64,000 nt of DNA from Paracoccaceae bacterium (lineage in GTDB: Bacteria; Pseudomonadota; Alphaproteobacteria; Rhodobacterales; Rhodobacteraceae): contig JAOHEK010000010.1 in assembly GCA_028097405.1 (NCBI GenBank), forward strand, positions 1 through 64,000, in the 5' to 3' direction. The notes below the pieces were generated by a model, which was not told where the DNA came from, searched no databases, and saw only the letters and a list, made by a program, of their open reading frames with translations. Positions 1 through 9,364 of the stretch are shown in pieces; the stretch's first letter is position 1; each line of letters begins with the position of its first letter. The translations under genes and the position numbers were made by a program.

Positions 1-585
1 CATAAAGATGTTGGCCGTCGCGGTTTCAGCGACATTTCCCATAGCATCGGCGACCAGCGCATTCGGATAGCCCTTGGAGCGCGCTTCGGCGAGCATCCGT
101 GCGTTGTTTGGGTAAAGGCAGCCCGCCTTGGCGTTCAAAACGGCGCTTTCCAGAACGGGGCGGCGAAAGCGCGTTGTGGTCAGCCGGATCGCTGCGTCTT
201 CTGGGGCAAGCGCCGCTTCTTCAAGGCAAATTGCGAAGGCCGTTGTATCGGCTAAGGGAATGATAGCCGTGGCATCGCCGTCAACGGCCCAATACATAGG
301 ACGGATATAGACGGCGGCACCCCATGAAAACGCGCGCAATCCCTCCCAAATGATCTGAGCCATGTCTTCGGGCGTGTGCGTCGGCGTCAACATCAAAGCC
401 TCGGCAGACCGATTGACGCGTTGGCAATGGGCCAGCAAATCGGGTGCGACACCGTCAAAATACCGCGCGCCGTCAAAGACGTTTGATCCCAGCCAAGCCC
501 CGTGATCGGCACCGCTTATGATTTGGACGTCGCCGTCGTGCCAGCGCCCTTGGAAATAGGTGCGGATGTTGGTGCCGAATGCCAT
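1..585 (-). CDS. Class IV (branched-chain-type) aminotransferase, 3' part missing
   Basis: This frame is open from an ATG at 585 to the window edge, giving the first 195 residues of a PLP-dependent class IV aminotransferase. Enzymes of this fold exchange the amino group of branched-chain amino acids with 2-oxoglutarate. The N-terminal part (HDGDV, GSNVFDGARYF about residues 32-44), the RPMYW segment near 95 and a lysine in LNAKAG (K153), placed where the Schiff-base lysine belongs, support the family. ETATANIF near 187-194 fits the downstream cofactor-binding segment. The C-terminal third lies outside the window. It could be another member of class IV, such as a D-amino-acid or 4-amino-4-deoxychorismate type, but the N-terminus fits the branched-chain group best. 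Confidence 0.8.
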   Translation of the reverse strand, partial: MAFGTNIRTYFQGRWHDGDVQIISGADHGAWLGSNVFDGARYFDGVAPDLLAHCQRVNRSAEALMLTPTHTPEDMAQIIWEGLRAFSWGAAVYIRPMYWAVDGDATAIIPLADTTAFAICLEEAALAPEDAAIRLTTTRFRRPVLESAVLNAKAGCLYPNNARMLAEARSKGYPNALVADAMGNVAETATANIFM

Positions 586-643
586 GACGTCCTCCGTTCT
601 CTGTGAACACTAGGCGTGGGTGTTTACGGCGTCCAGAGCAGGT

Positions 644-1132
644 TTAAAGCGCGCCGTCGGCTATAAGTGCCGCGATATCGAGGGGCGCGTTCACCATTGC
701 TAAAAGACCATCTGTGTCACGCGGCCAGTCTTCCCGCGGGCGGTCGTGGTACAATTCGATGCCGTTTCCATCGGGATCGTCAAAATAGACCGCTTCGCTC
801 ACACCGTGGTCGGCGGCACCCGCAAGCGCCACGTCATGGGCGACAACATTGGCAACAGCGCGCCCAAGGCTTGGCCGGTCGGGGAACAGGAAAGCTGCGT
901 GGTAAAGCCCCGTCGCTTTGCCGGGCGGACGCGTGCCACCAAGGCTTTCCCAAGTGTTGAGGCCGACATGATGGTGATAGCCGCCCGCCGACAAAAAGGC
1001 CGCCTGATCGCCGTAGGTTTGCATAACCTCTAACCCAATGACGTCCGTGTAAAAGGCGATCGAACGCTGCAAATCCGACACTTTCAAATGAACGTGCCCG
1101 ATGCTCATTCCGGGGGCTGCGCGGTAGGTCAT
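644..1132 (-). CDS. VOC (glyoxalase/extradiol dioxygenase fold) family protein
   Basis: A 162-residue protein of the vicinal-oxygen-chelate superfamily. The two beta-alpha-beta-beta-beta halves are recognisable: GHVHLKVSDL with FYTDVIGL in the first 35 residues, and the second half ending in FDDPDGNGIELYHD. Candidate metal ligands are a histidine in the first strand (H13 or H15), H78 and E126. Members range from ring-cleaving dioxygenases to lyases and resistance proteins, so the substrate cannot be given. Its Shine-Dalgarno (AGGAGA) sits just after the stop codon of the slyX-like gene, so the two are probably cotranscribed. Confidence 0.75.
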   Translation of the reverse strand: MTYRAAPGMSIGHVHLKVSDLQRSIAFYTDVIGLEVMQTYGDQAAFLSAGGYHHHVGLNTWESLGGTRPPGKATGLYHAAFLFPDRPSLGRAVANVVAHDVALAGAADHGVSEAVYFDDPDGNGIELYHDRPREDWPRDTDGLLAMVNAPLDIAALIADGAL

Positions 1133-1141
1133 TGGACTCTC

Positions 1142-1339
1142 CTAATAGTGCGGCGGGGCCTCATCCCCCAGAACGATGCCACCGCCCCCTTGGGCTTCCC
1201 GTGACGCTTCGCGCTGCATCAACATTTGCACGCGACCCGTTAGCCGGTCGATCTCGTTGGCCTGAGCGCTGACGATCTCGTTCAGCTCCTCGGCCAATCG
1301 TTCCAAATGCGCCAATCGTTCTTCTATTTCGGTGCTCAC
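1142..1339 (-). CDS. slyX: SlyX-like small coiled-coil protein
   Basis: A 65-residue protein starting at a GTG (1339-1337) preceded by AAGGAG. It has the SlyX pattern: a heptad-rich helix over about residues 4-46 ([15 protein letters not shown], then [12 protein letters not shown]) and a C-terminus ending in APPHY, the hallmark tail of the family. The molecular role of SlyX is unknown. It lies ten bases upstream of the VOC gene on the same strand and diverges from hisS. Confidence 0.85.
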   Translation of the reverse strand: MSTEIEERLAHLERLAEELNEIVSAQANEIDRLTGRVQMLMQREASREAQGGGGIVLGDEAPPHY

Positions 1340-1407
1340 GCGTCAACTCCTTGCCCCAGCATGCCCCAAAGGCTAAACCCCGCGCGAAACCACCCGAGGA
1401 CCGGCCC

Positions 1408-2979
1408 ATGGCCAAACAGAAAAAGACCCCACGCCCCAAGGCGGATACGCCAAAGGGCTTTCGTGATTATTTCGGCGCGGATGTCGCCGAGCGCAAGGCG
1501 ATGCTGGATGCAATTGCCGGGGTGTATCATTTGTACGGCTTTGAAGCGCTGGAGTCTTCCGCCGTGGAAACGGTTGAGGCCTTGGGAAAGTTCCTGCCTG
1601 ATGTGGATCGCCCGAACGAAGGTGTGTTCGCGTGGCAAGAAGACGACGACTGGCTGGCGCTGCGCTATGATCTGACCGCTCCCTTGGCGCGGGTTTTCGC
1701 TCAGTATCGGAACGATTTACCGACGCCCTATCGCCGCTTTGCCATGGGGCCTGTCTGGCGCAACGAAAAGCCCGGTCCGGGGCGGTTTCGGCAGTTTTAT
1801 CAGTGTGATGCGGATACGGTCGGGTCGGGTTCTGTGGCGGCAGATGCCGAGATTTGCATGATGTTGGCGGATGCGCTTGAGGCGGTTGGGATCGAGCGGG
1901 GCGATTATGTGATCCGCGTGAACAACCGGAAGGTGCTGAATGGGGTAATTGACGGACTTCCAGTTTATAGTGATGGGAAAACGACCTTTCCGAAAGTGCG
2001 CAACGTTGATGAAATGATGCAAGTCAAAATGAGCGAACTAGAATTTGTATCGCCCGACGCGATTTTGCGAACAATTGACAAGTTCGACAAGGTTGGTCGA
2101 GAGGGAGTCCTAGAACTATTGACAACTGGCCGCAAAGACTCTTCAGGAGCGGAAATCGAGGGCGTTGGTCTCGGGATTTCCGACGCGCAAGCTGTTGTCA
2201 GATTCCTTGAAGCAAGAGGAATTAACAATGACGAGACTTTGAGAAACCTGCGTAACTTCGTAGGTGAGCCAATTGAATTTGATGATGGACAGGTCGTCCC
2301 GAAAAATATTGAATTTGCTGACGGCTTAGGGGAGCTTAGCGATATCGCCGACCTCTGCGCCGCCCAAGGCTACGGCCCAGACCGTATCGTCATCGACCCC
2401 TCTGTCGTCCGCGGCCTCGGCTATTACACCGGCCCCGTCTATGAGGCCGAACTCACCTTCGAGATCGAAGATGAAAAGGGCCGTCCGCGTCAGTTCGGCT
2501 CGGTTGCGGGGGGAGGGCGTTATGATGATTTGGTCAAGCGCTTCACCGGGCAGGAAGTGCCAGCGACGGGCGTTTCTATTGGGGTGGATCGCCTGTTGGC
2601 CGCGCTTCGCATGAAAGGTCGGATCAAAGCGGACACCACTGGTCCCGTTGTGATCACGGTGATGGATCGCGACCGCATGGGCGACTATCAGGCGATGGCG
2701 ACGACGCTTCGCAATGCGGGTATCCGGGCCGAAGTCTACCTTGGCAATCCGAAGAATTTTGGCAACCAGTTGAAGTATGCCGACAAGCGCGGGTCTCCGG
2801 TGGCGATTATCCAAGGCTCGGACGAAGCGGACCGTGGTGTTGTGCAGATCAAAGATCTGGTTTTAGGCGCGAAAATCGCCGAAACCGCGACGTTGGAAGA
2901 ATGGAAAGACCAGCCCGCGCAATTTGAATGCACGGTTGCGGATATGGTGGCGCGGGTGCGCGAGATACTGGACCGGTGA
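1408..2979 (+). CDS. hisS: Histidyl-tRNA synthetase (HisRS)
   Basis: Charges tRNA-His with histidine in the cytoplasm. The ATG at 1408 follows a GAGGA box, giving 523 residues; an upstream in-frame ATG at 1351 is not preferred. Class II motifs are clear: [11 protein letters not shown] near residues 126-135, the HisA-type signature RGLGYYTG near 333-340 and motif 3 ([10 protein letters not shown]) near 387-396. The middle of the gene, about 1945-2335, is odd. Its GC content drops to about 47% from about 60-65% on both sides, codon choice changes, and the protein around residues 180-310 is longer than I expect for relatives. The frame stays open, so the gene looks functional. It is translationally coupled to hisZ by a 4-base overlap. 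Confidence 0.95.
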   Translation: MAKQKKTPRPKADTPKGFRDYFGADVAERKAMLDAIAGVYHLYGFEALESSAVETVEALGKFLPDVDRPNEGVFAWQEDDDWLALRYDLTAPLARVFAQYRNDLPTPYRRFAMGPVWRNEKPGPGRFRQFYQCDADTVGSGSVAADAEICMMLADALEAVGIERGDYVIRVNNRKVLNGVIDGLPVYSDGKTTFPKVRNVDEMMQVKMSELEFVSPDAILRTIDKFDKVGREGVLELLTTGRKDSSGAEIEGVGLGISDAQAVVRFLEARGINNDETLRNLRNFVGEPIEFDDGQVVPKNIEFADGLGELSDIADLCAAQGYGPDRIVIDPSVVRGLGYYTGPVYEAELTFEIEDEKGRPRQFGSVAGGGRYDDLVKRFTGQEVPATGVSIGVDRLLAALRMKGRIKADTTGPVVITVMDRDRMGDYQAMATTLRNAGIRAEVYLGNPKNFGNQLKYADKRGSPVAIIQGSDEADRGVVQIKDLVLGAKIAETATLEEWKDQPAQFECTVADMVARVREILDR

Positions 2980-4028
2980 CCGACAAAGCTGACATTCGCA
3001 CGGAAGCCGAACGCCTGCGCAGCCTGTTTGAGGCGCGCGGTGCCGAGGTGTTTGAAACCGACATTCTTCAGCCCGCCGGTGCGCTTCTTGACCTTTACGG
3101 CGAAGACATTCGCGCGCGGGCCTTCGTGACCCACGATCCCCTTCAAGGCGAAATGATGCTGCGCCCGGATTTCACGCTGCCTTTGGTCCAGCGCCATATG
3201 AGCGCGGGTGGTGGCGAAGGGCGCTATGCCTATTCTGGCGAGGTGTTTCGCCGTCAGGAAGACGATCCGGACCGGGCGTCGGAATACATGCAGGTTGGCT
3301 TTGAGCTGTTCAATGGCGCCACGCCACCCGAAGCTGATGCCGACGTTTTTTCCGCCATTTACGACGCTCTTGCCCCACTGGGGCTAAGGGCCGCCATGGG
3401 AGATATCGGGCTTTTGCGCGCGGCCGTTGAAGGTGTTGTGCGGAACCCGGCGCGACAGGCAGCTCTTTTACATCATCTTTGGAGACCGCGCAGGTTTCGC
3501 GCCGTGCTGAACCGGTTCAATAATGCGCAGGTTCGTGATTTCGCTGAGATTTCCGGCGTCAAAATAGGGTTGCGGAGCCACGACGAGGTCGAGGCACGAC
3601 TAACCGCGCTTCGACTGAATCAGCAGGAACCTCCGTTGGAGTCCGGCGCAGTGGCTATGATTGATACGCTTCTTGCGGTTCGAGAAAAGGCACCGGATGC
3701 ACTGTCGCAACTGCGTTACCTCTCGGTCGATTTGCCCGCCATCGCGCCTGCCGTTGATGCCTTGGCCGCACGTTTCGATGCCATGGCCGCGCGCGGTATC
3801 GATGTTGACGCGCTGGATTTCGAAGCGAGCTATGGGCGCACAACTCTTGAATACTACGACGGTTTTGTCTTTGGGTTCTTTGCCGAAAGCCGTCCCGATC
3901 TGCCGCCTGTTGCCACGGGCGGGCGCTATGACGCTTTGACGAGGGCTGTTGGTGGTTCCGTTGGGGTGCCTGCTGTGGGTGGTGTTATTCGACCCGGTCT
4001 GGTGATCGAGCTTGGGGGGGCGCCATGA
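2976..4028 (+). CDS. hisZ: ATP phosphoribosyltransferase regulatory subunit HisZ
   Basis: HisZ is a catalytically dead HisRS paralogue that pairs with short HisG to form the first enzyme of histidine biosynthesis and carries its histidine feedback control. The chosen start is a GTG at 2976 overlapping the hisS stop (GTGA); the protein then begins [17 protein letters not shown] and has 350 residues. Core HisRS-like segments remain: [15 protein letters not shown] near 65-79, YSGEVFRRQ near 88, and [20 protein letters not shown] near 282-301 in place of the histidine-binding loop. It overlaps hisG by ATGA at the other end. Confidence 0.92.
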   Translation: MTDKADIRTEAERLRSLFEARGAEVFETDILQPAGALLDLYGEDIRARAFVTHDPLQGEMMLRPDFTLPLVQRHMSAGGGEGRYAYSGEVFRRQEDDPDRASEYMQVGFELFNGATPPEADADVFSAIYDALAPLGLRAAMGDIGLLRAAVEGVVRNPARQAALLHHLWRPRRFRAVLNRFNNAQVRDFAEISGVKIGLRSHDEVEARLTALRLNQQEPPLESGAVAMIDTLLAVREKAPDALSQLRYLSVDLPAIAPAVDALAARFDAMAARGIDVDALDFEASYGRTTLEYYDGFVFGFFAESRPDLPPVATGGRYDALTRAVGGSVGVPAVGGVIRPGLVIELGGAP

Positions 4029-4720
4029 CACTGAAACTTGGCGTGCCGTCCAAAGGTCGGTTGATGGACAAGACGTTTGCTTGGTTCAAGGAGCGGGGTG
4101 TCACCCTGAGCCGGATCGGGAATGACCGTGAATATGCGGGTCAGGTCGAAGGGGCTGAGGGCGTTGAACTTGTGCTTTTGGCTGCGGCAGAAATACCGCG
4201 CGAACTGGCAGCTGGTCGCATTCATCTGGGTGTCACGGGGATCGACATGGTGCGCGAAAAGCTTGCGTTCTGGCAAAACCGTGTGGCCGAGGTCGAACCA
4301 TTGGGGTTTGGAGAAGCCGATCTGGTGATCGCAGTGCCGGATTTCTGGGTTGACGTGGAAACGCTGGATGATTTGGATCAGGTGGCGACCGCGTTTCGCG
4401 CGACCCATGGTCACCGGCTTCGGATTGCCACTAAGTACCACCGTTTGATCCGCGACTTTCTACGTGAGACCGGTGTGTCGGACTATCAATTGGTTGATAG
4501 CCAAGGCGCGACCGAAGGCACCGTGAAGAACCTGACGGCAGAGGCTATTGCCGACATCACCTCGACTGGTGCGACCTTGTCGGCCAATCACTTGCGCATT
4601 CTGACGGACGGGTTGGTTTTGTCGTCGCAAGCGGTGCTTTACAAGACCCGTGCCGAAGTTTGGGATGCCGAAGCACGCACTGCGTGGGATGGATTAAAGG
4701 CGCAGCTTAGTCTCGACTGA
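4025..4720 (+). CDS. hisG: ATP phosphoribosyltransferase catalytic subunit, short form
   Basis: Condenses ATP with PRPP in the first step of histidine synthesis. At 231 residues it is the short HisG lacking the C-terminal regulatory domain, which is the form that needs HisZ, encoded directly upstream with an ATGA overlap. Recognisable segments are LGVPSKGRL at the N-terminus, HLGVTGIDMVRE near 67-78 and the PRPP loop SQGATEGTVKNL near 159-170. hisS-hisZ-hisG thus form one coupled operon joining tRNA charging and histidine biosynthesis. Confidence 0.95.
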   Translation: MTLKLGVPSKGRLMDKTFAWFKERGVTLSRIGNDREYAGQVEGAEGVELVLLAAAEIPRELAAGRIHLGVTGIDMVREKLAFWQNRVAEVEPLGFGEADLVIAVPDFWVDVETLDDLDQVATAFRATHGHRLRIATKYHRLIRDFLRETGVSDYQLVDSQGATEGTVKNLTAEAIADITSTGATLSANHLRILTDGLVLSSQAVLYKTRAEVWDAEARTAWDGLKAQLSLD

Positions 4721-4725
4721 GGGTT

Positions 4726-5157
4726 CTAGCGGACGCCGATATCGGCCAAAGCAGCCATCAAACTGGGTGGCAGATCATCATTGGCCTGACCCTTTGGCAG
4801 ATCGACAGGTGCGCTACCGCTTTCCAGATAGCGCCAGCCTTGGAATGGGCGGCGTTTTGCGCTGGCGGTATGGATCAGCTCGGGATCAAGGACGATACCA
4901 CAACGCCGGATGCCATCGCTTCGGACCACTTCGTCGAGGCGCAGGATGGTTTGACGGGCTTGGACAAACCCCTTAATCACCCAGTAAATCGAGCCGCCTT
5001 TCAGCAATTCCTCTTCCCGCCTTGGCCACATCCGTGTGACATGGCGGGGCAGACCGTCTGATCCTTGAGCCTGCGGCGACGACTGCCACGCCTGCAGAGT
5101 GTCGACGCTTTCGGTGCCGACGCTCAGTTTGATCAGGTTCAGTGATGAGTTATCCAC
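4726..5157 (-). CDS. DUF1489 family protein
   Basis: Residues LNLIKLSVGTESVDTL, HVTRMWPRREEELL, GGSIYWVIKGF, VLDPELI and RRPFQGWRYL match the pattern I recall for DUF1489, a conserved alphaproteobacterial family of about 140 residues with no known function. The frame is open to 5334, but that would overlap nrdJ; the GTG at 5157 gives 143 residues and puts the conserved block at the N-terminus. It is convergent with hisG (5 bp apart) and divergent from nrdJ. The start codon overlaps a perfect DnaA-box sequence. Confidence 0.8.
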   Translation of the reverse strand: MDNSSLNLIKLSVGTESVDTLQAWQSSPQAQGSDGLPRHVTRMWPRREEELLKGGSIYWVIKGFVQARQTILRLDEVVRSDGIRRCGIVLDPELIHTASAKRRPFQGWRYLESGSAPVDLPKGQANDDLPPSLMAALADIGVR

Positions 5158-5158
5158 A
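5150..5158. promoter_or_regulatory. Perfect DnaA-box match (TTATCCACA) upstream of nrdJ
   Basis: The nonamer TTATCCACA lies 90 bp upstream of the nrdJ ATG, in the divergent region shared with the DUF1489 gene. DnaA is known to control a ribonucleotide reductase operon in Escherichia coli, so the position is suggestive. The site also covers the start codon of the DUF1489 frame, so it may be partly constrained by coding. Only one copy was noticed. Confidence 0.35.
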
Positions 5159-5247
5159 GATTCGTCCCCAAGCTTAGAAGATATGGTAGCCCATTGCCGC
5201 GCAGGGGCAACCTGTAGTAAAATGTAGGACAACTTCAAGGAATCGCT

Positions 5248-7515
5248 ATGACCCGCTTTGCAGCACCGATCGCTGAACAGATCTGGGATATGAAATATCG
5301 TCTGAAGGCCCAAGATGGCGCGGCGATGGATCAAACCGTCGAGGAGACTTGGCGGCGGATTGCGCGTGCTTTGGCGGAAGGCGAAGCGGTGCCGGGTGAT
5401 TGGGAACAGCCGTTTTACGAAGCCCTTGAGGATTTCAAATTCCTGCCTGCGGGTCGGATCGTGGCGGGCGCGGGCACGGATCGTTCGGTGACCTTGTTCA
5501 ATTGTTTCGTCATGGGCACGATCCCCGACAGCATGGACGGCATTTTCGAGATGCTGAAGGAAGCCGCTTTAACCATGCAGCAGGGCGGGGGGATCGGCTA
5601 TGATTTCTCAACCATTCGCCCCAAGGGCGCGGACGTCAAAGGCGTGGCGGCGGATGCGTCGGGGCCTTTGTCATTTATGGATGTCTGGGACGCGATGTGC
5701 CGGACGATCATGTCGGCAGGTGCGCGGCGCGGGGCCATGATGGCAACCATGCGCTGCGATCACCCCGACATTCAGGATTTCATCGCGGCGAAATCGGATC
5801 CGGCGCGGTTGCGCAACTTTAACGTCTCGGTTCTGGTGACGGATGCCTTCATGGAGGCCGTGAAGGCCGAAACGTCGTGGGACTTGATCTTTGACGGTAA
5901 GGTCTATGCCAGCGTCGATGCGCGCGATCTGTGGAACCAGATCATGGCAGCAACTTATGAATATGCCGAACCCGGCGTGATTTTCATCGACCGGATCAAC
6001 GCGATGAACAACCTTGCCTATTGCGAGACCATCGCCGCGACCAACCCGTGCGGCGAGCAGCCACTTCCACCCTATGGGGCCTGTCTTTTGGGATCGATCA
6101 ATTTGGCGCGTCTGGTTGAATCTCCCTTTGGGGTTGACGCGGGACTAGACGAAACCGCTTTGACCGAGCTGGTCGGCACCGCTGTTCGGATGATGGACAA
6201 CGTGGTTGATGTCTCAAGATTTCCGCTTGAGGCGCAGGCGCAGGAAGCCAAGGCAAAACGGCGTATTGGCTTGGGCGTCACCGGATTGGCCGATGCACTT
6301 ATGATGGTCGGCGTGCGCTATGGGTCAAAGGAAGCAGCGCATCTGACCGGTCAATGGTTGAAAGCGATTGCCCGCGCCGCCTACCTAACGTCGGCGCGTT
6401 TGGCAGCTGAAAAAGGGGCCTTTCCGCTGTTCGATGCGGACGCGTTTCTGGCAAGCGGTGCGATGCAGAAGATGGACGAAGATGTGCGCAACGCGATCCG
6501 GGAAAACGGTATTCGAAACGCGCTTTTGACCTCGATCGCCCCGACCGGCACGATCAGTCTTTTCGCAGGCAATGTGTCTTCGGGGATCGAACCGGTCTTT
6601 GCCTATGCTTACACGCGAAAAGTGCTGCAGAAGGATGGCTCGCGGACCGAGGAAGAAGTCGTTGATTATGCCGTTGCCAAATGGCGTGAGATGTTTGGTG
6701 ACAAGGAACTGCCCGAGCATTTTGTGAACGCGCAGACTTTGGCGCCATCTGACCACGTCCGTATGCAGGCTGTCGCGCAGGAATGGGTGGATTCGAGCAT
6801 TTCGAAGACCATCAACGTACCTGAGGATATATCGTTCGAGGCCTTCAAAGACGTCTACACACAAGCCTATGAGACTGGCTGTAAGGGCTGCACAACGTAT
6901 CGGCCCAATGCGGTGACTGGATCGGTTTTGACGGTAAGTGACGTGGTTCAGGAAGTCCCCGTACCGGTGCAAGACACTGGTGGTGAGGTCGTTTACATCG
7001 CCAAGCCTTTGGACCGGCCCGCAGCGCTTGAAGGCCAGACCTATAAGCTCAAGTGGCCGATGTCCGAGCATGCCATTTACATCACCATCAATGACGCGAT
7101 CCACGGCGGTCGTCGTCAGCCGTTTGAGGTGTTCATCAACTCAAAGAACATGGAGCATTTCGCTTGGACCGTGGCCTTGACCCGAATGATCTCGGCAGTG
7201 TTCCGGCGGGGCGGCGATGTGTCGTTTGTGGTCGAAGAGCTGAAAGCCGTCTTTGATCCGCGCGGCGGTGCTTGGGTGCAAGGTAAATACGTACCTTCGA
7301 TCCTTGCGGCGATTGGCGGCGTTATCGAACGACACATGGTTTCCACCGGGTTTATTGCGGGCGAAGGCATGGGGTTGAAAAGCGATCCACAGGCCGAGGT
7401 TGTGAACCTTGGGCATACGTCCGGCCCTGCATGCTCTAGCTGTGGGCAGTACGGAATGCATATGGTTGAAGGCTGTATGACCTGTCCGCATTGCGGGCAT
7501 TCGAAGTGCGGATGA
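5248..7515 (+). CDS. nrdJ: Adenosylcobalamin-dependent (class II) ribonucleotide reductase
   Basis: Reduces ribonucleotides to deoxyribonucleotides using an adenosylcobalamin-derived radical. The 755-residue protein shows the RNR barrel: FNCFVMGT near residues 82-89 (an active-site cysteine), QQGGGIGYDFS near 112, NPCGEQPLPPYGACLLGSINL near 263-283 (radical-site cysteine) and APTGTISLFAGN near 430. The last 30 residues hold CSSCGQ, CMTCPHCG and KCG, a cysteine-rich tail able to bind metal or relay electrons. An AAGGA box precedes the ATG. No cobalamin riboswitch was recognised in the roughly 90 bp of leader. Confidence 0.95.
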   Translation: MTRFAAPIAEQIWDMKYRLKAQDGAAMDQTVEETWRRIARALAEGEAVPGDWEQPFYEALEDFKFLPAGRIVAGAGTDRSVTLFNCFVMGTIPDSMDGIFEMLKEAALTMQQGGGIGYDFSTIRPKGADVKGVAADASGPLSFMDVWDAMCRTIMSAGARRGAMMATMRCDHPDIQDFIAAKSDPARLRNFNVSVLVTDAFMEAVKAETSWDLIFDGKVYASVDARDLWNQIMAATYEYAEPGVIFIDRINAMNNLAYCETIAATNPCGEQPLPPYGACLLGSINLARLVESPFGVDAGLDETALTELVGTAVRMMDNVVDVSRFPLEAQAQEAKAKRRIGLGVTGLADALMMVGVRYGSKEAAHLTGQWLKAIARAAYLTSARLAAEKGAFPLFDADAFLASGAMQKMDEDVRNAIRENGIRNALLTSIAPTGTISLFAGNVSSGIEPVFAYAYTRKVLQKDGSRTEEEVVDYAVAKWREMFGDKELPEHFVNAQTLAPSDHVRMQAVAQEWVDSSISKTINVPEDISFEAFKDVYTQAYETGCKGCTTYRPNAVTGSVLTVSDVVQEVPVPVQDTGGEVVYIAKPLDRPAALEGQTYKLKWPMSEHAIYITINDAIHGGRRQPFEVFINSKNMEHFAWTVALTRMISAVFRRGGDVSFVVEELKAVFDPRGGAWVQGKYVPSILAAIGGVIERHMVSTGFIAGEGMGLKSDPQAEVVNLGHTSGPACSSCGQYGMHMVEGCMTCPHCGHSKCG

Positions 7516-7556
7516 TGTAATCTCTCCACCCGGTGTGGCTGAAAAGGATCGAATAA

Positions 7557-7967
7557 ATGACATTGTCGGAAGCAATCGCCCAACAACCCGCCTGGGTTGG
7601 TATCTGGCTGAATGTTATGATGGTTGGGGCCATGCTTTTGCCGTTTAGCCTTTTGATCTGGCGGGCCAGTCGCCTGACTGCCGTTGTCACCTTTGTCGCA
7701 AACGTTGGGGCTGTTCTCAGTACGGGATGGCTTTACTCGCAGCTTGGGTACGTCAAGCTTTTGGGTTTGGGGCATATGGTTTTCTGGACGCCTTTGATTG
7801 TGTTGATTGTGGTGCAGATGCGTCGAGAGGATATGCCCGTTTGGCCCCGTCGGATTATGGCTGTGGTCATGGTCACGATGCTGATTTCGTTGGTGTTGGA
7901 TTATATTGATGTCGGGCGTTACCTGTTAGGTGAGCGAACGGCGACTATCCCAGCACCGTCCAGTTAA
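7557..7967 (+). CDS. Conserved-looking four-helix membrane protein, unknown function
   Basis: 136 residues with four hydrophobic stretches at about 14-36, 42-59, 66-88 and 101-120, short loops and a hydrophilic tail. AAAAGGA precedes the ATG, and nrdJ ends 41 bp upstream on the same strand, so read-through from nrdJ is possible. No catalytic motif or family is recognised. Codon use matches its neighbours, which supports a real gene. Confidence 0.7.
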   Translation: MTLSEAIAQQPAWVGIWLNVMMVGAMLLPFSLLIWRASRLTAVVTFVANVGAVLSTGWLYSQLGYVKLLGLGHMVFWTPLIVLIVVQMRREDMPVWPRRIMAVVMVTMLISLVLDYIDVGRYLLGERTATIPAPSS

Positions 7968-7985
7968 GGCGTGGTAGTACGTAGG

Positions 7986-8005
7986 CTTCGCCACCGGATG
8001 CGAAG
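7986..8005 (+). terminator. Hairpin after the nrdJ/membrane-protein pair
   Basis: CTTCGC and GCGAAG form a 6-bp perfect stem with an 8-nt loop, 19 bp after the stop of the membrane-protein gene, followed by TTAAT. There is no U tract, so termination is only a possibility. The rest of the 204-bp gap 7968-8171 shows no gene; the arms GGTAGT/ACTACC about 50 bp apart are the only other symmetry noticed. Confidence 0.3.
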
Positions 8006-8171
8006 TTAATGATCAACCTAAAAGCTAGCGCTACTACCTAAAGTTGTGGGACTGTTGCGGAGTGGACTCACATTCATGAGCGGTCCTTATTCGTTAACGT
8101 TTTGGTTTGCCTCGCTTCGTTGTCGCGCTAAGGATTCGGGAAAGAACGAATAATAATACCGAGGCAGGTAG

Positions 8172-9242
8172 ATGAATATGATGGCGAGCCCAGAGGGCAC
8201 GTTTGTCATTTCCTGGTCGCAGACCGAAGTCGAGGGGTTGTCCGGTGCGCCGGTGACCGCGCTTGATGAAGGTGCGATGTGGACGTGGCGCGGTACCCCT
8301 GTACAGATCGATGCGGCTTTGGGCGGTCGCACCCATGCACTGACCCATAACGAACACGAGCTTTACCGGAAACGTGCGGCCGCCAGTGCCCGTCGTATCG
8401 TGGCCCGCGCTTTGGTGAAAGAAGGCGCGCGGATACCCTTTATCGATGACGTCGCTGAATTTGATCGTGCGTTCACCGTGACAGATGGACATCGGACATG
8501 GACGGCGACGTTGATCGACATGCCCGAAATTGCCCGGCCACTCTTGATGTTTGCTGGCTCCATGCCGCCTGAAGGTTTGCCGCTTATCGTTGTCGATGGT
8601 GTGATTTGTCCTGCCTTGCCGACACGTTTCGCCGAAGGTGCTGAAGGGGTGGTTTGCTTCACTCCGGGTACATGGCTTGAAACGCCGAAAGGCCCGCGTC
8701 TGGTCGAACACCTTGTTGCGGGTGATGAAGTTGTCACCAAGGACAGCGGGGCTGAACCGATCCTCTGGGTGGGCCACCGTAATGTTTCAGGGGCACGCCT
8801 TTATGCGATGCCAGACCTTCGACCCGTTTGCATCCGCCAAGGTGCTTTGGGTTTGGGCCGTCCGGGGGGTGATCTTTTTGTATCGCCTGATCATCGCATG
8901 TTGGTTCAGGGACAAGCCGCTCGCGCCCTTTGGGGCGAAGACGAGGTTCTGGTCGCGGCACGTGATCTGATAAACGGGCGCAGCGTAACCCGCGACTCGG
9001 GCGCGAAATCTGTTACCTACTTCCACATGATGCTGGCCAGCCACCATGTCCTTGTTGCGAATGGCGTCGAAACTGAAAGCTTTCATCCTGCGGCCGCTCG
9101 GTTGGATGCGATCGAGGAAGAACAGCGCCAACGTCTATTCGATGTGATGCCCGATCTGGCCTACGACCCTGAAACCTACGGACCGATGTCCCGGCGCGTG
9201 CTTAGCCGAGCTGAAGCAGCACTTATGCCTGCTGCTGCGTAA
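8172..9242 (+). CDS. Hint-domain (Hint_2-type) protein
   Basis: 356 residues. The C-terminal half, about 155-310, is a Hint module related to the self-splicing fold of inteins and hedgehog proteins. It starts at VCFTPGTWLETPKGPR, continues with LVAGDEVVTKDSG and PILWVGHR, then LFVSPDHRMLVQG and ends HHVLVANGVETESFHP. Such proteins are numerous in Rhodobacterales, often next to secreted repeats; whether this one cleaves itself is unknown. The N-terminal 150 residues have no recognised domain (SGAPVTALDEGAMWTW, then HTAL-type beta-rich sequence). The first of two nearby ATGs follows GAGGCAGG. Confidence 0.85.
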   Translation: MNMMASPEGTFVISWSQTEVEGLSGAPVTALDEGAMWTWRGTPVQIDAALGGRTHALTHNEHELYRKRAAASARRIVARALVKEGARIPFIDDVAEFDRAFTVTDGHRTWTATLIDMPEIARPLLMFAGSMPPEGLPLIVVDGVICPALPTRFAEGAEGVVCFTPGTWLETPKGPRLVEHLVAGDEVVTKDSGAEPILWVGHRNVSGARLYAMPDLRPVCIRQGALGLGRPGGDLFVSPDHRMLVQGQAARALWGEDEVLVAARDLINGRSVTRDSGAKSVTYFHMMLASHHVLVANGVETESFHPAAARLDAIEEEQRQRLFDVMPDLAYDPETYGPMSRRVLSRAEAALMPAAA

Positions 9243-9364
9243 GCGGGTTAGCTGCCGCGAATTGGCGACAATACGGCAGTTCTTCGCCGTATTGGTTACG
9301 CTGCCGTGAAATTGCCTGATTTTACTGAAAATCCTTGTTTTTAAGTAAAGAACAAGGGCGCAGA

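Noticed and set aside
5158-5247. Cobalamin riboswitch before the B12-dependent nrdJ
   Set aside because: The leader is under 100 bp and shows no B12-box-like sequence or multi-stem structure.
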